A DNA stretch of 64,000 nt. Origin: Kitasatospora albolonga. GTDB taxonomy: Bacteria; Actinomycetota; Actinomycetes; Streptomycetales; Streptomycetaceae. Shown piece by piece: positions 38,770 to 48,161 of the stretch. The notes below the pieces were generated by a model. The model was not told the origin of the DNA, did no database searches, and saw nothing but the letters and a program-made list of their open reading frames with translations. The first letter of the stretch is position 1; each line of letters begins with the position of its first letter. The stretch is taken from positions 800,001-864,000 of the forward strand of contig CP020563.1 of the NCBI GenBank assembly GCA_002082585.1, in the 5' to 3' direction. Position numbers and translations under genes: made by a program.

Positions 38770-39537
38770 TCAGGGTCTCTTCCGGCCCAGGACCTTGTTG
38801 GCACGGGAGGTGATGCCCCAGCCGGTGACCCGCCACAGCGCCTCGACGAGGATGTCCCGGCTCATCTTGGAGTCGCCGACCTCGCGGTCCACGAAGGTGA
38901 TGGGCACCTCGACCACGTGGTAGCCCGCCTCGACGGAGCGGCGGGCCAGGTCGACCTGGAAGCAGTACCCCTGCGAGGCGACCTCGCCGAGGCCGAGGCC
39001 CTGGAGGGTCTCGGTCCGGAAGGCGCGGTAGCCGCCGGTGACGTCGCGGACCGAGAGGCCGAGGGCGAGGCGGGAGTAGAGGCTGCCGCCCCGGGAGATC
39101 ACCTCGCGGCTCCTGGGCCAGTTGACCACCCGGCCGCCGGGCACCCAGCGGGAGCCGAGCACCAGGTCGGCGCCCTTGAGCGCGGTGAGCAGCCGGGGCA
39201 GCTCCTCGGGCTGGTGGGAGCCGTCGGCGTCCATCTCGACGAGGACGCCGTAGCCGTGCTCGGTGCCCCAGGCGAAGCCCGCGAGGTAGGCGGCGCCGAG
39301 CCCTTCCTTGCCCTTGCGGTGCAGGACGTGGACCTGGCCGTCGGTGGCCGCGAGCTCGTCGGCGGCCTTTCCGGTGCCGTCGGGGCTGTTGTCGTCGGCC
39401 ACCAGGATGTCGGCATCCGGCACGGCCGCGCGCACCCGGCCGACGATCGGCCCGATGTTCTCGACCTCGTTGTAGGTCGGAATGATCACCAGGACCTTGC
39501 CGAGCGGGCCGAACTGCCTCTGACCGCCGTCGTTCAC
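38770..39537 (-). CDS. Polyprenol-phosphate mannose synthase (Ppm1-like)
   Basis: A GT2 glycosyltransferase that moves mannose from GDP-mannose to a polyprenyl phosphate, the donor for protein O-mannosylation and glycolipids. Motifs are IIPTYNEVENI at the start, VADDNSPDGT, VEMDADGSHQPEE (metal-binding DXD) and the GSRWVPGG loop. At 255 residues it is the catalytic domain only, without a fused Lnt domain. In S. coelicolor the ppm gene beside rbpA supports phage phiC31 infection through protein mannosylation, from memory. Confidence 0.92.
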   Translation of the reverse strand: MNDGGQRQFGPLGKVLVIIPTYNEVENIGPIVGRVRAAVPDADILVADDNSPDGTGKAADELAATDGQVHVLHRKGKEGLGAAYLAGFAWGTEHGYGVLVEMDADGSHQPEELPRLLTALKGADLVLGSRWVPGGRVVNWPRSREVISRGGSLYSRLALGLSVRDVTGGYRAFRTETLQGLGLGEVASQGYCFQVDLARRSVEAGYHVVEVPITFVDREVGDSKMSRDILVEALWRVTGWGITSRANKVLGRKRP

Positions 39538-40098
39538 TACTGCCCCTTAGAGTCCGTACACAGAGGGACACCATATCCAGCGCGCCGCCTCCGGGCTGCT
39601 ACGCGGTGGCACGGGCGCGTGGCACAGGCCGGGCAGATGGACGGAACTGCGGACAGAACGCGGACAGAACACGGAGAGGACGGCGGACGGAACTGCGGAT
39701 CGGGGCCCGGCGCCCTTCGGGCCGACCTGGGACCCGCTGGCTGCGGGTCGACCGAAAGCCGTTGTCTACTGAACGTCCGGGCCCCACCCGGGTCGCACCC
39801 TCCGTCCGGCTGAAACCTTCCCTCGCCCCCGAGGCGCGGGCGCTGAACCTGGCTGTCAGTGGTGGTGCGCCGGTGCGGCACACCACCCCATGACCCAGCG
39901 GCGTTCGACGACTGCGTGGAGGTTTAACCGGTCGGACGTCCTGTGGTGGACCCGGCCGAACCTACCGGCCCGTGGGCGCGTTCTGTCAACACCCGTGCGA
40001 CCTGCGGCTTTTGCCCAAATTGCCTGGTCAGTGCCGAAAATCCGCAGGTCGCGAACGAGCGCCCGAGCCATCGATCGGCGGTACGGAACGCCCCGACG
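39538..40098. other. Intergenic region with short direct repeats
   Basis: About 561 bp without a convincing gene. A 15-bp direct repeat GGACGGAACTGCGGA is at 39639-39653 and 39685-39699, and GCGGACAGAAC occurs twice between them. It lies upstream of ppm, which reads leftwards, and downstream of the amidohydrolase gene. Confidence 0.5.
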
Positions 40099-41745
40099 TC
40101 ACTCGTTCGGGCGTACGTAGACCGTTTGTCCGGAGACCACCGTCCGCAGGCAGACCGGCAGCTCGGCGCCGGGGGTCAGGTCCGGCAGGCCGGGCGTGCC
40201 GGAGCGGGGGTCGGTGGACCACCGGGCGACCCGGTCGTCGGGGGCCTGGACCAGGAGTTCGGCGGTCCGCCAGAGCGCGTAGTCGGCCGGGGCGCCCGGC
40301 ACCAGGAGCCCGGCGTCGTCGCGGCCGATGGCCCGCCAGCCGCCCCGGGTGTGGGCGGTGAACCCGGCCCGGACGGAGATCCGGTGCTCGGGGGTGCGGT
40401 GGTGGGCGGCGGCCCGCACGGTGCCCCAGGGGTCGAGCGGGGTGACCGGGCTGTCGGAGCCGAAGGCGAGCGGCACTCCGGCGCGCAGGAGGGCGGCGTA
40501 CGGGTTCAGGGTCGCCGCCCGCTCCGCGCCCAGGCGCTGGGCGTACATGCCCTCGGGGCCGCCCCAGGCCGCGTCGAAGGCGGGCTGGACGGAGGCGGTG
40601 AGGCCCAGCTCCGCGAAGGCGGCGACCGTCTCGGGGGTGAGCATCTCGGCGTGCTCGACCCGGTGGCGCGCGGCGCGGACCCGGGCGAGGCCCAGGGTTC
40701 CGGCGGCGGCCCGGACGCCCGCCACGACGGCGGTGACGGCCGCGTCGCCGATGGCGTGGAAGCCCGCCTGGAGTCCGGCCTCGGTGCAGGCGGTGACGTG
40801 GGCGGCGATCCGTGCGGCGTCCAGGTGGGCGGTGCCGGTCCGCGGGGCGTCGGCGTACGGCTCGTGCAGGCAGGCGGTGTGCGAGCCGAGGGAGCCGTCC
40901 ACGAAGAGGTCGCCGGCCGCGCCGATCGCGCCGAGCTCCCGGATGCGGCGGGCGCCCTTCCCGTCCGCGATCTCCTCGGCCCAGAGACCGAAGACCCGGG
41001 GGCCGGGGCGCTCGGCGGCGAGGGCCAGGAGGGAGGTGAAGTCCTCCTCGTCGGAGATCTCGGGGCCGCCGCACTCATGGAGGGTGCCGATGCCGAGGGA
41101 CGCGGCGTGGTCGAGCGCGGCGCACTGGGCCGCGCTCCGCTGGGCGGGGGTGAGGGCGTTGTGCGCGGCGGCGCGTACGGCGTGGTGGGCGTCGCCGGTC
41201 AGCGGGGCGTCGGGGTCGTATCCGGTCATGCCGGTGACGCCCGGGACGAGGTCCAGCAGGGCGGTGGTGACGACGGCGGAGTGCACGTCGATCCGGGGCA
41301 GGTAGAGGGCCCGGCCACCGGCCGCCTCGTCGAGTTCGGCGCGCGAGGGGTGGCGCCGCTCGGGCCACCGCGCGGCGTCCCAGCCGTGGCCGAGCAGGAC
41401 GTCCCCGGCGCCGTGCCGGTTCGCGAACGCACGGACGAGGCCAAGGGCTTCGGGGAGCGTACGGGCGCCGGAGAGGTCGAGCCCGGTGAGGGCCAGGCCG
41501 GTCGCGGTGGTGTGGACATGGGCGTCGGTGAAGGCGGGGGTGACCAGGGCGCCCTCCAGGTCGACCACCTCGTCGACACCGCTCGCGAAGGCGTCGGCGG
41601 CCCCTTCGGAGCCCACCCAGGCGATCTGCCCGCGCTCCACGACCATCGCGGTGGCGAACGGGTCGGCCGGGCTGTGGACGTCTCCCCCGCGCAGCAGCAG
41701 GGTGCGGTGGTCGGGGGCGCTCTGGGGGGCGGTGCTCTCGGTCAT
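40099..41745 (-). CDS. Amidohydrolase family 3 (YtcJ-like)
   Basis: A metal-dependent amidohydrolase of 548 residues. Metal motifs: DAHVHTT (replacing HXH), the mid-barrel HAIGDAAV and HRVEHAEML, and FGSDSPVTPLDPW near the end. The N- and C-terminal beta-sandwich (RGGDVHSP, ADYALWRTAELL) is typical of cytosolic N-substituted amide hydrolases. The substrate is unknown. It is divergent to nothing close by; the ATG at 41745 follows directly after the Lrp gene end. Confidence 0.9.
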   Translation of the reverse strand: MTESTAPQSAPDHRTLLLRGGDVHSPADPFATAMVVERGQIAWVGSEGAADAFASGVDEVVDLEGALVTPAFTDAHVHTTATGLALTGLDLSGARTLPEALGLVRAFANRHGAGDVLLGHGWDAARWPERRHPSRAELDEAAGGRALYLPRIDVHSAVVTTALLDLVPGVTGMTGYDPDAPLTGDAHHAVRAAAHNALTPAQRSAAQCAALDHAASLGIGTLHECGGPEISDEEDFTSLLALAAERPGPRVFGLWAEEIADGKGARRIRELGAIGAAGDLFVDGSLGSHTACLHEPYADAPRTGTAHLDAARIAAHVTACTEAGLQAGFHAIGDAAVTAVVAGVRAAAGTLGLARVRAARHRVEHAEMLTPETVAAFAELGLTASVQPAFDAAWGGPEGMYAQRLGAERAATLNPYAALLRAGVPLAFGSDSPVTPLDPWGTVRAAAHHRTPEHRISVRAGFTAHTRGGWRAIGRDDAGLLVPGAPADYALWRTAELLVQAPDDRVARWSTDPRSGTPGLPDLTPGAELPVCLRTVVSGQTVYVRPNE

Positions 41746-41812
41746 GGGACCAGTCTCGCGCCTGCCGGGAGCCGCCCGGCCCGCGACCCCCCTGAGGGGC
41801 TCCCGGGGCCCC

Positions 41813-42253
41813 TCAGACGCGCGGGGGCCGGGCCTCGTACGGGGTGGACAGGACGACGGTCGTACGGGTCGAGACGCCCGCCAGCGAGCGGATGCGGGTG
41901 AGCAGGTGCTCCAGCTCCAGCGGGGTCGCCACCCGCACCTTGAGGATGTAGTTCTCGTCCCCGGCCACGCTGTGGCACGCCTCCAGCTCCGGCACCCCGG
42001 CGAGCCGCTCCGCGATGTCGTCGGGCGCGCTGGGGTCGAACGGCTTCACCGAGATGAACGCGGTGAGGGGCAGCCCGACGGCCTCGGGGTCGACCACCGC
42101 GGCATAGCCGCGGATCACCCCGCGCTGCTCGAGTCGGCGGACGCGCTGATGAACGGCCGAGGTGGACAGGCCGGTGGCCTTGCCCAGGTCGGTGTAGCTC
42201 ATCCGCCCGTCCTTGACGAGCAACTCCACAATCTGACGGTCCAGCTCCTCCAT
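41813..42253 (-). CDS. Lrp/AsnC family transcriptional regulator
   Basis: A 146-residue protein: an N-terminal helix-turn-helix (MSYTDLGKATGLSTSAVHQR) and a C-terminal RAM ligand-binding domain (GDENYILKVRVATPLELEHLL). Such regulators respond to amino acids. I chose the ATG at 42253 (EELDRQIV), the usual Lrp start. It precedes the amidohydrolase gene on the same strand with a gap of about 67 bp. Confidence 0.92.
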   Translation of the reverse strand: MEELDRQIVELLVKDGRMSYTDLGKATGLSTSAVHQRVRRLEQRGVIRGYAAVVDPEAVGLPLTAFISVKPFDPSAPDDIAERLAGVPELEACHSVAGDENYILKVRVATPLELEHLLTRIRSLAGVSTRTTVVLSTPYEARPPRV

Positions 42254-42457
42254 ACGGATCAACCTATGGCCCCGGACGCCTCCCGGCACAGTCGTACGGG
42301 GTCACGGAACGGCACCTGCGGGCGGCATGTGACGAAGACCACAGACCTACGGGTCGGTAGCGGGCTCCCTCGCGGTTACCGGCCATGCGCGGAGGGAAGT
42401 GCTTGCTGTGGTCGAGGCCGTGGCGCCCTGCCGGCCCACCCGAGGGGGGAAGATCCC

Positions 42458-42856
42458 ATGCAGAGCCTGAAGCTCACCGGACGTACCGAACCGGAGCCCG
42501 TCGATCCGGACGAGGACGACAGCGCCGATGTGGACGACATGTTCGAGATGTTCCGGGTGATCTGCCCGGACTGCGCCCAGCCGATCGCGCTGCTGGCCGA
42601 CGAGGACGTCCTGCCGGAGCACGCCCGGTGCCCCTCCCCGTGGAACCCGTTCGGGCTCACCGTCTGCTCCGGCACCGGCCGCGGCGCGGCGGACGCCCGG
42701 CCCGCCGACGAGTCGCTGGACCCCCAGGAGCAGGAGGCGGGGCTGCTGCTGACGCTCCCCCAGGGGCTCGACTGGCGGATGCAGCCCTTCTCCCACGCCG
42801 GGGGTCCCGGCTCCCGGCCGCTGCGCGTGCCCCGGATGCGGCGCGAGGCCGCCTGA
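42458..42856 (+). CDS. Small Cys-containing hypothetical protein
   Basis: A 132-residue acidic protein with a possible zinc site: Cys36-X2-Cys39 (VICPDCAQP), Cys58 and Cys70. A proline-rich and Arg-rich C-terminus follows. A strong Shine-Dalgarno (GAGGGGGGA) precedes the ATG. I recognise no named family; the Cys pattern is a zinc-ribbon-like arrangement. It stands alone, divergent from the Lrp gene. Confidence 0.75.
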   Translation: MQSLKLTGRTEPEPVDPDEDDSADVDDMFEMFRVICPDCAQPIALLADEDVLPEHARCPSPWNPFGLTVCSGTGRGAADARPADESLDPQEQEAGLLLTLPQGLDWRMQPFSHAGGPGSRPLRVPRMRREAA

Positions 42857-42940
42857 GCCGCCCGCTGCCGGGCTCTCCGGCAGCCGTTCGCCCCGTCTGC
42901 CCGCATCACGTCGGCCCGTCCGGCGTGGTGCCCGCAGAGC

Positions 42941-43078
42941 GGCTCCCTCCGCCCGGGAGCACCTAACTCTCCGCACGGAGGCACCTGCCCTTCACCGTAC
43001 GGAAGCGCCTGCCTGCTCCGCCGGAGCACCCGGCTCTCCGTCCGGGAGCACCTGGCTCTCTCCGTACGGGAGCACGCG
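42941..43078. repeat. Six degenerate tandem repeats of about 23 bp with palindromic cores
   Basis: Units start at about 42941, 42966, 42991, 43014, 43033 and 43055. Each follows the plan CTCTCCGTNCGGGAGCACCTG; the central CCGNNCGG part is self-complementary. No gene covers the array. Confidence 0.7.
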
Positions 43079-43140
43079 CCGAACTGGCACTCGGGCCGTG
43101 ACGGCAGTGACCGGGCCCGCCCCGGCGCGTTGACCCCCGT

Positions 43141-43449
43141 ATGACGACGCTGCATTCACCAGTCGGCTCGGGCCGCCGCCGTCTCGCTCCCCCGGCCCCC
43201 GAAGAATCGGTTCCGCAGCCGCTGCCCCGGTCGACGGGGAGTTCGCCGATGGCCTCCCCCGTCGACCCGCCCATCTACAGCGCCCTGCTGCGGCAGTGGG
43301 CGAGCAGCGGCCGGACCGTGCCGGGGAGCCGGGACCAGGAGTGGAACCGGGCCGTGGCGCTGCCCGTGTGGCCGGACCGGCCGCTGGGGGGTGCCGGACG
43401 CCCTCTGGGGGTCAGCGGGTCTCCGGACCCGCGAGGTGGCGCGCGATGA
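43141..43449 (+). CDS. Possible small protein overlapping the acyl-CoA dehydrogenase end
   Basis: A 102-residue frame with a proline-rich N-terminus and a segment (PPIYSALLRQWASSGRTVPG, then QEWNRAVALPVWP) that looks like a short conserved Streptomyces protein type. The coding frame has typical GC bias. It overlaps the 3' end of the convergent acyl-CoA dehydrogenase by 38 bp, and no clear Shine-Dalgarno is present, so I keep it tentative. Function unknown. Confidence 0.45.
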   Translation: MTTLHSPVGSGRRRLAPPAPEESVPQPLPRSTGSSPMASPVDPPIYSALLRQWASSGRTVPGSRDQEWNRAVALPVWPDRPLGGAGRPLGVSGSPDPRGGAR

Positions 43450-44584
43450 CCATGCGCTGGATCTGGTTGGTGCCCTCCACGATCTGGAGCACCTTGGCCT
43501 CGCGCATCAGCCGTTCGACCGGGAAGTCCAGCGTGTAGCCGTAGCCGCCGAGCACCTGGACGGCGTCGGTGGTGACCCGCATGGCCGCGTCCGTGCAGAA
43601 GAGTTTGGCCATGGCCGCCTGGCGGGAGAAGGGCTCCCCCGCGTCGCGCAGCCGGGCCGCCTCCAGGTAGAGCGCCCGGCCGGCCTCGATCTGGGTGGCC
43701 ATGTCGGCGAGCATGAACCGCAGCCCCTGGAAGTCCGCGATGGGGCGGCCGAACTGGCGCCGGTCGGTGGCGTACGCGACGGCCTCGTCCAGGGCCGCCT
43801 GGGCGACCCCGATGGCGCAGGCGGCGATGCCCAGGCGGCCGGAGTCGAGCGCGGACAGGGCGATGGCGAAGCCCTGGCCCTCCTCGCCGATACGGCGGTC
43901 GTCCGCGATCCGTACGCCGTCGAAGTTGAGCTGGGCCGTGGGCGAGCCCTTCATCCCCATCTTCTTCTCGGGGAGGGCGGCGTTCAGCCCCTCGGCGTCA
44001 CCGGGGACGAGGAAGGCGGTGATGCCGCGCGGGCCGTCGACGCCGGTACGGGCGAGCACGGTGTAGAAGTCGGCGACACCGCCGTGGGTGATCCATGCCT
44101 TGGTCCCGGTGATCACCCAGTCCTCGCCGTCACGTACGGCCTTGGTGCGCAGGGAGGCGGCGTCGGAGCCGGAGGCGGGCTCGGAGAGGCAGTAGGCGCC
44201 CAGCAGACCGCCGGAGAGCATCGCCGGGAGGTACGCGGCGCGCTGCTCCTCGGTGCCGTATCCGGCGAGCGCGTGGCAGGACAGCGAGTGGACGCTGACG
44301 CCGAGGCCGACGGTGAGGCGGGCCGCGGCCAGCTCCTCCAGGACCTGGAGGTAGACCTCGTAGGGCTGATCGCCGCCGCCGTGCTCGGAGCCGTAGGGAA
44401 GTCCGAGGAGGCCGGATTCGGAGAGGAGGGTGAAGATCTCGCGCGGGAAGCGGCCCGCGTCCTCCTCCTCGGCCGCCCGGGGGGCGATCTCCTTGGACAC
44501 GATGTCGCGGACGAGCGCGACGAGCTGCCGGGACTCCTCGGTGGGCAGACGGCGTTCCACCGGCTGCGGGGCACGGTCGGACAT
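43412..44584 (-). CDS. Acyl-CoA dehydrogenase
   Basis: A 390-residue flavoprotein that oxidises an acyl-CoA at the alpha-beta bond. YCLSEPASGSDAASL and WITHGGVADFYTV are the flavin and acyl motifs; KMGMKGSPTAQL and LQIVEGTNQIQR complete the fold, with the catalytic Glu in the VEGTNQ segment. The length fits short-chain acyl-CoA dehydrogenases. It sits upstream of the chitinase, as in other Streptomyces. ATG 44584 is chosen because the next residues, SDRAPQP, lead straight into the domain. Confidence 0.94.
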   Translation of the reverse strand: MSDRAPQPVERRLPTEESRQLVALVRDIVSKEIAPRAAEEEDAGRFPREIFTLLSESGLLGLPYGSEHGGGDQPYEVYLQVLEELAAARLTVGLGVSVHSLSCHALAGYGTEEQRAAYLPAMLSGGLLGAYCLSEPASGSDAASLRTKAVRDGEDWVITGTKAWITHGGVADFYTVLARTGVDGPRGITAFLVPGDAEGLNAALPEKKMGMKGSPTAQLNFDGVRIADDRRIGEEGQGFAIALSALDSGRLGIAACAIGVAQAALDEAVAYATDRRQFGRPIADFQGLRFMLADMATQIEAGRALYLEAARLRDAGEPFSRQAAMAKLFCTDAAMRVTTDAVQVLGGYGYTLDFPVERLMREAKVLQIVEGTNQIQRMVIARHLAGPETR

Positions 44585-44825
44585 GACGGCGCTCTCCTCC
44601 CTGTCGGGCGTTGCGACGGTCGCGCGCTCGGGGTGGGAGAGGCGCCGCCGGGTGGTCTCCCGGAACGGAGCCGGGAAAAACAGACTGAACGGCCGATCCT
44701 GCCCTCCCGGGTCTCGGGGGGCGCGGCTCAGCGGCTGTGGCGGGTCGAGTATGCCCGATCGGATGTCTCCCGTCACGGGGTAACGGCTGGTCATGAGGCA
44801 GGAACGGCGTCCCGGTGATCGCCGG

Positions 44826-44861
44826 AATGGTCCGAACCATTGACCCAACTGGTCTAGTCCT
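44826..44861 (+). promoter_or_regulatory. Chitinase promoter with two DasR/chi-type elements
   Basis: A palindrome AATGGTCCGAACCATT (44826-44841) and a dre-like ACTGGTCTAGTCCT (44848-44861) are 22 bp apart. The second closely matches the DasR element, and the TGGTC...CC pair resembles the 12-bp direct repeat of Streptomyces chi promoters. A TTGACC -35 at 44840-44845 overlaps the first element, with a weak -10 (about CTACGG) some 17 bp later. Confidence 0.7.
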
Positions 44862-44970
44862 TCTACGGTTCCACCGAACGCCTTACCGCGTTCATGCCAA
44901 ACCGGGCGCGTACGGCCCGGCGTTCCCCCCGCACCCCCCACGCACCAGCCCTCCCCCACGAGGAGCCACG

Positions 44971-46242
<1,272 letters not shown>

Positions 46243-46302
46243 CCGGTCACGGGGTACACGGACCGGGGGTGGGGTGCCGGGCGGGCGCCCCGCCCCCTCG
46301 GC

Positions 46303-46329
46303 GTTCCCGCCGGACGGCCGCGCGGGAAC
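46303..46329. terminator. Hairpin after the chitinase
   Basis: GTTCCCGC (about 46303-46310) pairs with GCGGGAAC (about 46322-46329). The whole 46250-46330 stretch is GC-rich and self-complementary in other ways too. Confidence 0.45.
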
Positions 46330-46458
46330 CCCGAACGGCCGTACATGAAGGTTGCGTTGCCAGGCCCGGGAAGCGATTGACCCGGTTCCGGCGGCCTCCG
46401 TACGTTACGGCCAGACCGGCCCCGTACCGCTGCCTCCTGCTGCACAGGGAACCCCATC

Positions 46459-47589
46459 GTGGCCACCGCCCGCACTCCGCTCACCGTCCTCGACCTCGTG
46501 CCGGTCCCCAGCGGATCAACGGCCTCGGACGCCTTGCGCAACAGCCTCGACCTGGTCCGCCGCACCGAGCAACTCGGCTACAGCCGCTACTGGTTCGCCG
46601 AACACCACTTCAACCCCGGCGTCGCGGGGACCTCCCCGGCCGTGCTCCTGGCGCTCGCCGCTTCGGCCACCTCCGCCATCCGGCTCGGCTCCGGGGCGCT
46701 CCAGCTCGGACACCGTACGGCCCTGTCGACGGTGGAGGAGTTCGGGCTGCTGGACGCGGCACACCCGGGCCGGTTCGACCTCGGGCTCGGCCGCTCGGGC
46801 GGGCCGGTGGAGCGTGACGTACCGGCGAAGGAGGCGGCCGGTTCCGGCGGGCGGACCGCCAACGGCCTTCTTGTGCCCGGCCGTTACTCCAACGAGCACC
46901 TGCTGCGTTCACCGCGCCTCGCCCTGCACCGCGGGCTGCTCCAGCTGCCGGGGGCCGAATCGCAGGCGTACGACGAACAAGTGGCCGACATCCTGGCCCT
47001 GCTGGCGGGCACCTACGCCCCGGACGCGGGGTTCGAGACCTCTGTGGTGCCGGGGGAAGGCGCCGCGCTGCAACTGTGGGTCCTGGGCAGCAGCGCCGGG
47101 ATCAGCGCCCGGGTGGCCGGGGCCAACGGGCTCCGGTTCGCGGCCAATTACCACGTCAGCCCGGGCACGGTGCTGGAGGCCGTCGAGGGATACCGGCAGG
47201 CGTTCAGGCCGTCGGCCGAGCTGGACCGGCCCCATGTGAGCGTCTCCGCCGATGTCGTGGTCGCCGACGACGAGGACACCGCCCGCGAACTGGCCACGGG
47301 GTACGGCCTGTGGGTGCGGAGCATCCGCAGCGGCGAGGGCGCCATCGCCTTCCCCGCCCCGGAGGAGGCCCGCCGCCACATCTGGAGCGAGGAGGACCGG
47401 GCGCTGGTCGCCGACCGGACCGGTACCCAGTTCATCGGGACCGCGCCCCGGGTCGCCGAGCGGCTGCGGACCCTGCGGGACGCGACGGGGGCGGACGAGC
47501 TGATCGTCACGACCATCACGCACGACCACGCCGACCGGGTGCGGAGCTATGAACTGCTCGCCGCGGAATGGGGGTTGACGGCCGGGTGA
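46459..47589 (+). CDS. Luciferase-like (LLM class) flavin monooxygenase
   Basis: A 376-residue bacterial-luciferase-fold protein. The N-terminal LDLVPVPSGSTASDALRNS, WFAEHHFNPG and LGSGALQLGHRTAL strings are family landmarks; RFDLGLGRSGG is near the flavin site. It should use FMNH2 (or F420) and oxygen; the substrate is unknown. The GTG start follows a promoter-like region. It is convergent with the cupin of the NRPS operon, so any role in that pathway is speculative. Confidence 0.9.
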   Translation: MATARTPLTVLDLVPVPSGSTASDALRNSLDLVRRTEQLGYSRYWFAEHHFNPGVAGTSPAVLLALAASATSAIRLGSGALQLGHRTALSTVEEFGLLDAAHPGRFDLGLGRSGGPVERDVPAKEAAGSGGRTANGLLVPGRYSNEHLLRSPRLALHRGLLQLPGAESQAYDEQVADILALLAGTYAPDAGFETSVVPGEGAALQLWVLGSSAGISARVAGANGLRFAANYHVSPGTVLEAVEGYRQAFRPSAELDRPHVSVSADVVVADDEDTARELATGYGLWVRSIRSGEGAIAFPAPEEARRHIWSEEDRALVADRTGTQFIGTAPRVAERLRTLRDATGADELIVTTITHDHADRVRSYELLAAEWGLTAG

Positions 47590-47605
47590 GGGGCGGGCGG
47601 TACGT

Positions 47606-47637
47606 CCGGCGGGCCTCCGGGACCGGAGACCCGCCGG
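47606..47637. terminator. Hairpin between the monooxygenase and the cupin
   Basis: Near-perfect 15-nt arms at 47606-47620 (CCGGCGGGCCTCCGG) and 47623-47637 with one mismatch; the inner bases form the loop. Confidence 0.7.
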
Positions 47638-47650
47638 GGACGGGACCGGC

Positions 47651-48148
47651 TCAGTGCCTGCCCCAGCCGGGGCGGGAGGTCGTCCCGTCCAGGGTCAGTT
47701 CGAACTGGTCGTACCGGGCCATGAGATCGAGCAGTTCGTCCTCGGTGGGCCTGTTCCCGTCCGCGTACAGCTCGGCCAGACCCCGGAAGTACTCCTCGCG
47801 GTTGATGGCGGGCGTGAAGATGATGAGCATGGTCGCCTGGTCCTGGTAAGGGTTGCGGAACCCGTGCGACATGTTCTCGGGGACGTTCACATAGGTGCCC
47901 GGCGGCGCGGCGAACGTCTTCCCGTCCAGGTGCAGTTCGACGACGCCGTCCAGGACGTAGAAGGCTTCCAGCTGTTCGCGGTGGATGTGCGGCGACGCAC
48001 CCGGGGCGCCGGGCTCCATCCGGTGTTCGAAGAGGCCGAGGCGGTCGTCGGTCTCGGCGCCGACGGCCTTGAACGTGGTCTTGGTCGTCGTGCCTATCTG
48101 CACCGCTTCGCCTTCACCGGGAAGCAGTATGCGGGGAAGCATGGTCAT
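47651..48148 (-). CDS. Cupin-domain protein, last gene of the NRPS operon
   Basis: A 165-residue single cupin. Motif 1 is HIHREQLEAFYVLDG with metal ligands His54, His56 and Glu61; motif 2 is PGTYVNVPENMSHGF with His95. All usual metal ligands are present, so it can bind a metal. It could act as an oxygenase, isomerase or binding protein for a small ring compound. It begins 13 nt after the cysteine-synthase-like gene and is therefore in the same transcript. The exact reaction cannot be read from sequence. Confidence 0.88.
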   Translation of the reverse strand: MTMLPRILLPGEGEAVQIGTTTKTTFKAVGAETDDRLGLFEHRMEPGAPGASPHIHREQLEAFYVLDGVVELHLDGKTFAAPPGTYVNVPENMSHGFRNPYQDQATMLIIFTPAINREEYFRGLAELYADGNRPTEDELLDLMARYDQFELTLDGTTSRPGWGRH

Positions 48149-48161
48149 CCGGACTCACTCC

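Noticed and set aside
39606..39893. A 95-codon forward frame upstream of ppm
   Set aside because: Made of the local direct repeats and Arg/Gly-rich; no start signal. Treated as intergenic.
42941..43078. CRISPR array
   Set aside because: Units are contiguous and degenerate, with no spacers and no cas genes nearby.
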